DNA of 15,581 nucleotides from JAVBOW01 sp031549495 (GTDB lineage: Bacteria > Bacteroidota > Bacteroidia > Bacteroidales > Rikenellaceae), in assembly GCA_031549495.1 (NCBI GenBank), contig JAVBPS010000111.1, positions 1 through 15,581 of the forward strand, given 5' to 3'. Below, one piece after another: positions 7,562-13,099 of this stretch (positions are counted from its first letter, which is position 1; each line of letters begins with the position of its first letter). The notes under the pieces were generated by a model, which saw nothing but the letters and a program-made list of their open reading frames with translations, had not been told where the DNA came from and did not search any database. The position numbers were made by a program, and so were the translations under genes.

Positions 7562-7645
7562 AATTATGGATTATGAATTATGGATTATGAATGATGGCAT
7601 CCGGCAGGAATTCATAATTCATAATCCATAATTCATAATTTAATT
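7562..7645. repeat. Family-A inverted repeat, copy A2
   Basis: On the plus strand there are four 7-bp units alternating ATTATGG and ATTATGA, then the core ATGGCATCCGGCAGG, then four inverted units ending TTTAATT at 7639-7645. Read on the minus strand, which is the operon's direction, the core is CCTGCCGGATG, the same orientation relative to its flanking genes as copy A1. The stop codon of the fusion protein (7640-7642) lies in the element, and the pump ATG follows six bases after the last unit. As in A1, it makes up nearly the entire intergenic gap. Confidence 0.85.
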
Positions 7646-8722
7646 ATTGATGAGCAAAGGCGCTCCCTCCTTGACTTGCATCAGCCCCGTGACCACCACC
7701 GAGTCGCCTTTCAGCAACCCGCGCGTGATCTCGACCATCGTCTCGGAGCGGGTGCCGGTGACCACGGCCTGCATGTGGGCGTGGCCGTCCTGCACGACCC
7801 ATACCTTTTTCTGGTCGGCGTCGGGGACGATCGCCTCGGTGGGCACCTGCAACGTGTTGCCGTCCTTCTGGCCGACGGTCACGTTGGCGAACATGCCGGG
7901 GATGATCCTTAGGCCCTCGTTGTCGTACATGGCGCGCATGATGACCGTGCGGGTGGTCACGTCCACCGTGGGGTCGACGGCGTAGATGCGCGCCGAGCGG
8001 GGCCGCTGGTCGGCCTCGGTGGTGAAGTGGATGTAACTGCCGTTGAGGTCGGCGCCGTAGTATTTTTCGGGGATCGAAAATTCGATCTTCAAGCGTTTGT
8101 TGTCCACGATGTGGGCGATCTTGGTGCCGGGCTGGATGTAGCTGCCGGGCGAGACGTAACGGAAGCCGACCACCCCGTCGAAGGGGGCCTTGATCGAGGT
8201 CTTGTCGATGCGCACCTCCAATAACTGGATGTCCGCCTCGATCACGTTGTAGTCGGTCTCGATCTGGTCGAAGGCCTCGCGCGAGATGGCGTCCTTGTCA
8301 AGCAGGATGCGCGCGCGGTCGAGTTTTTCGCGCAGCAGGTTGCGCTGGAAGGTGGCGCGCTTGAGCTGCGACTGCAAATCGTCGTCGTTCACCTTGACCA
8401 ACGCCTGGCCGCCGCGGATGTGCGACCCTTCTTCGAAAAAGATCTTCTCGATCTTGCCCGACACCTCGCTGGCGATATCGACCTCCTCGTTGGCGATCAG
8501 CGTACCCAGCGCGCGGATACCCTCGCTGATCTTTACATAATCGACCACGTGGACGTCCACGGGTATCTTGCGCGGGGCGCCCCCGCCGCGTTGCGCCGCC
8601 GCGGGTCTGGCTTCGCCTTCGGGGCCTGTGCGCGAGGTGGAGTGGTAGTTGTAGAGCAGCACCGCCCCCGCGATGCAGAGCGGGATGACGATGAACGCCG
8701 CTATCCTGTAAATGGGTTTCAT
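7640..8722 (-). CDS. RND efflux membrane-fusion (periplasmic adaptor) protein
   Basis: Periplasmic adaptor that links the RND pump to its TolC-like channel. An N-terminal membrane anchor is at about residues 6-24 (RIAAFIVIPLCIAGAVLLY); the cysteine in it is not in a proper lipobox, so it is probably an uncleaved signal-anchor rather than a lipoprotein. A low-complexity linker rich in Pro, Ala and Gly follows (about 33-52). The lipoyl half-motif VDIASEVSGKIEKIFFEEG is at about 81-99, a helical hairpin from about 114 to 170, then the returning lipoyl half IKAPFDGVVGFRYVSPGSYI and beta-barrel domains to the end. The length of 360 aa is typical. It is the first gene of the operon; the upstream region 8723-8822 contains a 10-bp direct repeat that may be regulatory. 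The final AAT TAA codons are part of repeat A2. Confidence 0.95.
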   Translation of the reverse strand: MKPIYRIAAFIVIPLCIAGAVLLYNYHSTSRTGPEGEARPAAAQRGGGAPRKIPVDVHVVDYVKISEGIRALGTLIANEEVDIASEVSGKIEKIFFEEGSHIRGGQALVKVNDDDLQSQLKRATFQRNLLREKLDRARILLDKDAISREAFDQIETDYNVIEADIQLLEVRIDKTSIKAPFDGVVGFRYVSPGSYIQPGTKIAHIVDNKRLKIEFSIPEKYYGADLNGSYIHFTTEADQRPRSARIYAVDPTVDVTTRTVIMRAMYDNEGLRIIPGMFANVTVGQKDGNTLQVPTEAIVPDADQKKVWVVQDGHAHMQAVVTGTRSETMVEITRGLLKGDSVVVTGLMQVKEGAPLLINN

Positions 8723-8791
8723 GAGGTAAAATGGGGTTTACGAATCCGAAAAATAACGATTATTCCAATGGGATTATTAACGGAAAGGGGT

Positions 8792-8822
8792 GAAACGGCA
8801 AAACAAGCCCGGGAAACGGCAA
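8792..8822. promoter_or_regulatory. 10-bp direct repeat upstream of the RND operon (candidate operator)
   Basis: GAAACGGCAA occurs at 8792-8801 and again at 8813-8822, so the copies start exactly 21 bp apart, about two helical turns. They lie 70-100 bp upstream of the adaptor ATG (8722) in the divergent gap. The spacing suits a dimeric regulator bound on one face of the DNA. The repeat is seen directly; the regulatory role is inferred, and no cognate regulator is identified. Confidence 0.35.
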
Positions 8823-8907
8823 TTAAATTATGGATTATGAATTATGGATTATGAATTATGAATTGTCGGGCTTTTCTTCCGGCAGGTCATTCATAATTCA
8901 TAATTTA
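8821..8907. repeat. Family-A inverted repeat, copy A3 (asymmetric arms)
   Basis: The left arm starts AATTAA and has five 7-bp units; the right arm has only two inverted units and ends in ATTTA at 8907. The core contains TTCCGGCAGG, that is CCTGCCGGAA on the minus strand, so this copy is inverted relative to A1. It lies between the divergent RND adaptor gene and the yhcH-like gene. The first in-frame ATG in its units opens a spurious N-terminal extension (MDYELWIMNYEL) for the downstream gene. Confidence 0.8.
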
Positions 8908-8908
8908 C

Positions 8909-8916
8909 TACCTTTG
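8909..8916 (+). promoter_or_regulatory. -7 promoter element of the yhcH-like gene
   Basis: TACCTTTG matches the Bacteroidetes -7 consensus TAnnTTTG and lies 18 bases before the ATG at 8935. The expected -33 position (about 8886-8889, GTCA) falls inside the core of repeat A3 and is a poor match, so the upstream part of the promoter would be repeat-derived. The same octamer precedes the LacI-family gene. Confidence 0.55.
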
Positions 8917-8934
8917 CTCTCTAAAACCACCGAT

Positions 8935-9381
8935 ATGATCTTCGATTCCTGTGCCAATGCGGGCCTGTACGCATCCCTTAATCCCCGTTTCGCCAAAGCG
9001 TTCGCTTACCTGGCCTCCACCGATCTGGCTTCGCTGGCCGAAGGACGCCATGAGGTGGACGGCGACGAGATTTACGTCTCCGTGATGGAGCGCGACCTGA
9101 AAAAACCGGCCGACGCCGCCCTGGAGGTGCACGATGTGTACATCGACATCCAGGTGGTGATCAGCGGCACGGAATCTTTCGGCTGGCGCGACCGCGCCGC
9201 GTGCGCCTCCCCGCGCGGGGGGATCGACACGGCCAAAGATATCCTCTTTTACGACGATGCGCCCACGACCTATTTCACCCTTTCGGAAGGGCAGTTCGCC
9301 ATTTTCTTCCCCGGCGACGCCCACGCGCCGCTGGTCGGCGAGGGGCACGTGAAAAAGTGCGTGGTCAAGGTCAAGGCCTGA
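8935..9381 (+). CDS. YhcH/YjgK/YiaL-family protein (DUF386-type, cupin-like)
   Basis: Small cytoplasmic protein of the family that includes E. coli YhcH (sialic-acid operon), YiaL and the beta subunit of evolved beta-galactosidase. Members are small barrels, often metal-binding, tied to sugar or sugar-acid metabolism; the precise reaction is mostly unknown. The diagnostic segments are present: EVHDVYIDIQVVISGTESFG (about residues 63-82) and FAIFFPGDAHAPLVG followed by VKKCVVKVKA at the C-terminus. The length of 148 aa is typical. The ATG at 8935 is chosen because TACCTTTG ends 18 bases upstream and the family starts with MIFD-like sequences; an in-frame ATG at 8830 would only translate repeat A3. 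It is a single gene between two efflux operons, with hairpin B3 directly after it. A sugar role is inferred from the family only. Confidence 0.88.
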   Translation: MIFDSCANAGLYASLNPRFAKAFAYLASTDLASLAEGRHEVDGDEIYVSVMERDLKKPADAALEVHDVYIDIQVVISGTESFGWRDRAACASPRGGIDTAKDILFYDDAPTTYFTLSEGQFAIFFPGDAHAPLVGEGHVKKCVVKVKA

Positions 9382-9388
9382 TTTTAGA

Positions 9389-9469
9389 CTCTTTGTCATG
9401 CTGAACGCCAGTGAAGAATCTCAGACAGCTGTTTTGAGATTCTTCACTGGCGTTCAGCATGACAAAGAG
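9389..9469. repeat. Family-B long hairpin, copy B3 (35-bp perfect stem)
   Basis: Arms 9389-9423 and 9435-9469 are perfect complements over 35 bp and contain GTCATGCTGAACGCCAGTGA. The loop GACAGCTGTTT carries the palindrome ACAGCTGT. The stem top and loop (TCAGACAG...CTGTTTT) closely match the loop of B2, although the outer stems differ. It starts 8 bases after the yhcH-like stop codon, where it could serve as a 3'-end hairpin. Confidence 0.85.
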
Positions 9470-9490
9470 AGATCATTCCGTCCGTCCTGC

Positions 9491-9515
9491 GTAGGGGCGA
9501 CCCTTGTGGTCGCCC
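9491..9515. repeat. Family-D unit, copy D1
   Basis: GTAGGGGCGACCC begins a short hairpin: GGGCGACC at 9495-9502, loop CTTGT, GGTCGCCC at 9508-9515. Nearly the same unit opens the pair at 11016-11072. It is a non-coding dispersed repeat. Confidence 0.65.
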
Positions 9516-9520
9516 ATTAA

Positions 9521-9579
9521 CGGCATCCCGAGGCCCTTCGACTTTACCCTGAGCAAAGTCGAAGGGCCTCGGGATGCCG
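9521..9579. repeat. Hairpin C (25-bp perfect stem)
   Basis: Arms 9521-9545 and 9555-9579 pair perfectly over 25 bp (CGGCATCCCGAGGCCCTTCG plus five bases), with loop ACCCTGAGC. It is unrelated in sequence to families A and B over most of its length and occurs once in the window. There is no U-tract after it, so an ordinary rho-independent terminator is not evident. Confidence 0.75.
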
Positions 9580-9622
9580 TGATTTAGTGAAAATTCGGTT
9601 GCCTCACAAACCTTCGGGGGCC

Positions 9623-9666
9623 GATTTTGTCGATTCGGCGCCATTTTTATCCGATTCGTGGATTTT
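9623..9666. promoter_or_regulatory. Ordered GATTTT/GATTCG motif array (candidate operator)
   Basis: Four direct motifs lie in mirror order: GATTTT (9623), GATTCG (9632), GATTCG (9653), GATTTT (9661). The two CGATTCG copies start 21 bp apart, the same spacing as the direct repeat in front of the RND operon. The array ends 26 bases before the -7 element of the MacAB-type operon, where an activator or repressor could bind. The role is inferred. Confidence 0.3.
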
Positions 9667-9691
9667 AGTGGTAAGGATTTTGTGAGAGTCG

Positions 9692-9699
9692 TATATTCG
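9692..9699 (+). promoter_or_regulatory. Probable -7 element of the MacAB-type operon
   Basis: TATATTCG matches TAnnTTTG in all but one position and ends 22 bases before the ATG at 9722. The expected -33 position (about 9668-9672) has no TTTG, so this promoter may depend on an activator or be misassigned. Confidence 0.35.
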
Positions 9700-9721
9700 C
9701 TGGCAAATTTAACACGAAACG

Positions 9722-11008
9722 ATGAAAAAGATCCTGCTGATCATGGCCTGCATGGCCGCCCTCGGAGCTCAGGCTCAGGGCCCTTACCGCTTCACGCTGG
9801 AGGAGTGCCTGGCCTACGCCATGGGCAATAATTACACCCGCCAGTCGATGTTGCTCTCGCAGGACGCGGCGGCCGATAACCTCGCCCAGTCGCGCCTGGA
9901 ACGCCTGCCGGGCGTGAGCGCCTCGGCGAGCGAGAGCTTTTCGGCGAGCAACGAGCGCGGCTCCTCCTGGACGGGCTCCTACGGCGTGGACGCCTCGATG
10001 CCGCTCTACAAGGGCGGGTCGATCTCGACCACCATCGAGCAGAACCAACTGTTCGTGGAGCAGTCCGCCGCCAACACCGCCCAATACGACAACGCGTTGA
10101 CCGTGCAGATCGTGCAGGCGTTCCTGACCACGCTCGGCAACGAGGAACTGCTCAAAGACCAGCGCGCGATCGTGCAGGCGAGCGAAGAGGGCGTCCGCCA
10201 GGGCGAGGCGCAGTACGCCGCCGGGACGATCCTCGAAAGCGACTACCTGCTGCTGAAAGCGCAGTACGCCTCGGACGCCAACAACATCACCGACACGGAA
10301 ATATCCGTGCAGAATAATTTGCTGGTCCTCAAAGGCCTGCTTTCGATGCCCGCCACGACGGAGCTCCAGATCAACTACCCGGAAGCCTCCGTGACCGAGG
10401 GTATGGGGGTCCTGCCCGAGATGGACCGTGTGCTGGAACGCGCCCGCGCCTCGATGCCCGAATTCCGCATCAGCCAGTACAGCGTCGACATCGCCGGCAA
10501 GGATGTGATGCTGGCCCGTTCGGGCTACATGCCCACCCTCACCCTGGGCGCGGGCGCAGGCACCGGCCACGGCCCCGATTTTTATAATTACGGCCAGCAG
10601 TTGAACGATGGGCTGAACGGCCAGGTGGGCCTCTCGCTGAGCGTGCCGATCTTCAACAACGGCCGCACCCGCTCCCGCGTCACCCAGAGCCGCATCGCCC
10701 TGCAACAGGCGCAACTCGACCAGAAGCAGACCGAGATCGACCTGCTGCAAAGCGTGGCCGTGGATTACCAGGACGTGGTTTCCTCCTGGAATAAATACCG
10801 CACGACGGACATCCGCCAGGACGCCTACCTGCACACGTTCGAGGCGTACCGCGCCCAGTTCAACGCCGGAGCGATCACCGCCGTCGACCTGCTGCAACAG
10901 CAGAACAACTACATCGGCGCGCTGAACGATTATATCCAGAGCAAATACAGTTTCATCTTGAAGAGGAAGATCCTCGACGTGTATATGGGTGTCCCCGTCA
11001 CCATGTGA
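9722..11008 (+). CDS. TolC-family outer-membrane channel of the MacAB-type operon
   Basis: Outer-membrane factor that completes an ABC-driven tripartite exporter. It has a signal peptide MKKILLIMACMAALGAQAQ with probable cleavage after AQAQ, then the TolC-type opening FTLEECLAYAMGNNYTRQ. Two tandem helical halves follow; the C-terminal half contains the typical LSVPIFNNGRTRSRVTQSRI turn and ends FEAYRAQFNAGAITAVDLLQQQNNYI before the last helix. The length of 428 aa is normal. The start ATG at 9722 directly precedes the signal peptide, with the probable -7 element 22 bases upstream. It is the first gene of a four-gene operon, 94 bases ahead of the MacA-like gene with repeat D2 between. It shares fold but little obvious sequence with the other TolC-like protein in the window, so the two systems probably do not share a recent duplicate channel. 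Confidence 0.93.
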   Translation: MKKILLIMACMAALGAQAQGPYRFTLEECLAYAMGNNYTRQSMLLSQDAAADNLAQSRLERLPGVSASASESFSASNERGSSWTGSYGVDASMPLYKGGSISTTIEQNQLFVEQSAANTAQYDNALTVQIVQAFLTTLGNEELLKDQRAIVQASEEGVRQGEAQYAAGTILESDYLLLKAQYASDANNITDTEISVQNNLLVLKGLLSMPATTELQINYPEASVTEGMGVLPEMDRVLERARASMPEFRISQYSVDIAGKDVMLARSGYMPTLTLGAGAGTGHGPDFYNYGQQLNDGLNGQVGLSLSVPIFNNGRTRSRVTQSRIALQQAQLDQKQTEIDLLQSVAVDYQDVVSSWNKYRTTDIRQDAYLHTFEAYRAQFNAGAITAVDLLQQQNNYIGALNDYIQSKYSFILKRKILDVYMGVPVTM

Positions 11009-11015
11009 CGCTCCT

Positions 11016-11072
11016 GTAGGGGCGACCCTCGTGGTCGCCCAAGAATAGGGCACCCACAAGGGGTGCCCCTAC
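11016..11072. repeat. Family-D pair in head-to-head orientation, D2
   Basis: One unit starts GTAGGGGCGACC and forms a hairpin at 11020-11040 (GGGCGACC/GGTCGCCC). A second, inverted unit forms a hairpin at 11048-11068 (GGGCACCC/GGGTGCCC) and ends GCCCCTAC. The outer ends GTAGGGGC and GCCCCTAC are also complementary, so the whole 57 bases can fold as one structure. It lies between the tolC-like stop and the MacA-like ATG. Confidence 0.75.
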
Positions 11073-11102
11073 GAATCGGAAAATAAAACATTGAAATAGA
11101 TC

Positions 11103-12203
11103 ATGAAAAAAACCATCATCCCCCTCCTCTCGGTCGTGCTGCTTGCCGGCTGCGCCAAAAAAGAGGTGAAATACAACACGATGCCCGTCGAAACGCAATG
11201 CGTCCAGTCGACCGTCACCGCCACCGGCTACGTCCAGCCCGTCGACAAGGTGGACGTGGGTACGCAGGTCTCCGGCGTGATCGAGCGCATCTTCGTCGAC
11301 TTCAATTCGCAGGTCAAAAAGGGCCAGTTGCTGGCCGAGCTCGACAAATCGACCCTCGCCGAGAAGGTGACCCAGGGCCAGGCCTCGCTGACCTCAGCCC
11401 TGAGCGACCAGACCTACGCCCAGCAGAACTACGACCGCACCAAGCAGCTCTACGACGCGAAAGCCGCCACCCAGGCCGCCTGGGAGCAGGTGGTGAACGC
11501 CCTCTCGCAGTCCGCCACCGCCGTGGCCAACGCCAAGGCGAACCTGCACCAGGCGCAGGTCAACCTCTCCTACGCCGAGATCTACTCGCCCATCGACGGT
11601 GTGGTGCTCAACCGCGCCGTGGACCAGGGCCAGACCGTGGCCGCCTCGTTCAACACCCCGACCTTATTTACCATCGCCCGTGACCTGACCAAAATGCAGG
11701 TCGAAGCGGACGTCGACGAGGCCGACATAGGCCAGGTGCGCGTGGGCCAAAAGGTGACTTTCACGGTCGACTCCTATCCGGAGGACGTTTTCGACGGCAC
11801 CGTGAACCAGATCCGCCTGCAGCCCACCGTGACCAATAACGTAGTCACCTACACGGTGATCATCGAAGCCCCCAACCCGGACGAAAAACTCTTCCCCGGC
11901 ATGACCGCCAGCGTGACGATCGTCACCGCCAGCGAAGAAGGCCCCGCCGTGCTCTCCGAGGCGCTCCATTTCCAGCCTGCCGACCAGCCGCAGGGCCACG
12001 CGGGCGGCGTATGGGTCAAGACCCGCTCGGGCATGGAGCACCGTCAGATCAAGACCGGCCTTTCGGACGGCGTGCATGTGGTCGTGGAAGAAGGCCTGGC
12101 GATAGGCGACACGGTGATCCTCTCCGTGACCCGCGCCAACGGCAAGATCGAACAGGGCACCAACCTCTTCATGCCCAAACGCCCTGAGCGGGAAAAGAAA
12201 TGA
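11103..12203 (+). CDS. MacA-like periplasmic adaptor lipoprotein
   Basis: Membrane-fusion protein of a MacAB-TolC-type exporter, bridging the ABC permease and the outer-membrane channel. A lipoprotein signal peptide ends in lipobox LLAGC with Cys17, so the protein is probably lipid-anchored on the periplasmic side of a membrane. The lipoyl half VDKVDVGTQVSGVIERIFVD is at about residues 42-61, a helical hairpin rich in Gln and Ala from about 75 to 150, then the returning lipoyl half IYSPIDGVVLNRAVDQGQTV and beta-barrel segments. The length of 366 aa is normal. The ATG at 11103 places the signal peptide at the N-terminus. Its stop overlaps the start of the ATPase gene as ATGA (12200-12203), implying translational coupling. 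Exporter class is clear; the substrate (macrolide, peptide, lipid or other) cannot be read from sequence. Confidence 0.94.
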   Translation: MKKTIIPLLSVVLLAGCAKKEVKYNTMPVETQCVQSTVTATGYVQPVDKVDVGTQVSGVIERIFVDFNSQVKKGQLLAELDKSTLAEKVTQGQASLTSALSDQTYAQQNYDRTKQLYDAKAATQAAWEQVVNALSQSATAVANAKANLHQAQVNLSYAEIYSPIDGVVLNRAVDQGQTVAASFNTPTLFTIARDLTKMQVEADVDEADIGQVRVGQKVTFTVDSYPEDVFDGTVNQIRLQPTVTNNVVTYTVIIEAPNPDEKLFPGMTASVTIVTASEEGPAVLSEALHFQPADQPQGHAGGVWVKTRSGMEHRQIKTGLSDGVHVVVEEGLAIGDTVILSVTRANGKIEQGTNLFMPKRPEREKK

Positions 12204-12940
12204 AAAACATCCTCGAAATATCGAACCTCAAGCGCGTTTTCCAGGTCGGCAGCGAGCGGGTGCATGCCCTGAAAGGCATCAGCTTCTCGGTCGCCCAGGG
12301 CGAATTCGTGAGCATCATGGGAACCAGCGGCAGCGGCAAATCGACCCTGCTCAATATCCTCGGGTGCCTCGACCGTCCCACCTCGGGCCGCTACCTGATC
12401 GACGGGGCGGACGTGGCCCAAAACTCGCGCGATGAACTGGCGACGATCCGCAACCGCAAGATCGGCTTCGTCTTCCAGTCCTACAACCTGCTCTCGCGCA
12501 CCTCGGCCTTGGAAAACGTCGAGTTGCCGCTGCTCTACAACGCCGACGTGTCGGCCCGCGAGCGCCGCGAACGCGCCGAGTACGCCCTCTCGCAAGTACA
12601 CCTGACCGACCGCATGCACCACATGCCCAACCAGCTCTCCGGCGGCCAGCAGCAACGCGTGGCCATCGCCCGCGCGCTGGTCAACGACCCGGTGATCGTG
12701 CTGGCGGACGAAGCCACAGGTAACCTCGACACGCGCACCTCGTACGGGATCATGAGCCTGCTGCAGGAGCTCAACGAAAAGGGCAAGACGATCGCCTTCG
12801 TGACCCACGAACCGGACATCGCCCAGTTCACCTCCCGCACGATCATGTTGCGCGACGGCCTTATTGTGAGCGACCAGGCGGTGGATACGCAATCCGCCGC
12901 CCAGGCGTTGGCCGTGTTGCCGAAAGAAAATGATTATTAA
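12200..12940 (+). CDS. MacB-like ABC transporter ATP-binding protein
   Basis: Cytoplasmic ATPase of the MacB/LolD class that drives the FtsX-type permease. All motifs are intact: Walker A GTSGSGKST (41-49), Q-loop Gln93 in FVFQSYNLL, signature LSGGQQQRVAIARAL (146-160), Walker B VIVLADE (165-171) and switch His203 in FVTHEPD. The length of 246 aa matches stand-alone ATPases of this class, whereas proteobacterial MacB is fused to its permease. Translation is coupled to the MacA-like gene by a 4-bp overlap. The permease gene follows only after 159 bases that contain hairpin B4, an unusual interruption between two subunits that must assemble together. Confidence 0.96.
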   Translation: MKNILEISNLKRVFQVGSERVHALKGISFSVAQGEFVSIMGTSGSGKSTLLNILGCLDRPTSGRYLIDGADVAQNSRDELATIRNRKIGFVFQSYNLLSRTSALENVELPLLYNADVSARERRERAEYALSQVHLTDRMHHMPNQLSGGQQQRVAIARALVNDPVIVLADEATGNLDTRTSYGIMSLLQELNEKGKTIAFVTHEPDIAQFTSRTIMLRDGLIVSDQAVDTQSAAQALAVLPKENDY

Positions 12941-12966
12941 ACTGATCGACCTCTATGAAGTATTGT

Positions 12967-13061
12967 TTTGTCATTCTGAACGAAGTGAAGAATCTTGGTC
13001 GGAATTGTTCTTGTTCCGGCACAGCCCGACCAGGATTCTTCACTTCGTTCAGAATGACAAA
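12967..13061. repeat. Family-B long hairpin, copy B4 (36-bp stem)
   Basis: Arms 12967-13002 and 13026-13061 pair over 36 bp with a single G-U wobble, beginning TTTGTCATTCTGAACGAAGT. The loop is 23 bases. On the minus strand it reads GGTCGGGCTGTG and later GAACA, like the loop of B1 on the plus strand, so B1 and B4 are copies of one element in opposite orientations. It separates the ATPase and permease genes of the MacAB-type operon. Confidence 0.85.
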
Positions 13062-13099
13062 CGGTCTGAAGAGATAATTCCGATACTGAAATTTGCGCC

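Larger units (their letters stand above)
9382..9721. other. Long intergenic region: three hairpins, a GATTYK array, then a promoter
   Basis: This 340-base stretch holds no convincing gene. From left to right it contains hairpin B3 (9389-9469), a family-D unit (9491-9515), hairpin C (9521-9579), an ordered set of GATTTT/GATTCG motifs (9623-9666) and a probable -7 element (9692-9699). The repeats fill its first 60 percent; the last 140 bases look like the control region of the MacAB-type operon. Confidence 0.6.

Noticed and set aside
8830..8934. An N-terminal 35-residue extension of the YhcH-like protein.
   Set aside because: It is a translation of repeat A3 and of the TACCTTTG promoter; the family starts at the MIFD-like methionine at 8935.
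9665..11059. A 464-codon open frame antisense to the tolC-like gene (similar ones lie antisense to the GNAT-like, pump and permease genes).
   Set aside because: Long antisense frames are expected in GC-rich genes; the translations are rich in His, Arg, Val and Asp with no recognisable domain, while the sense frames have full family motifs.
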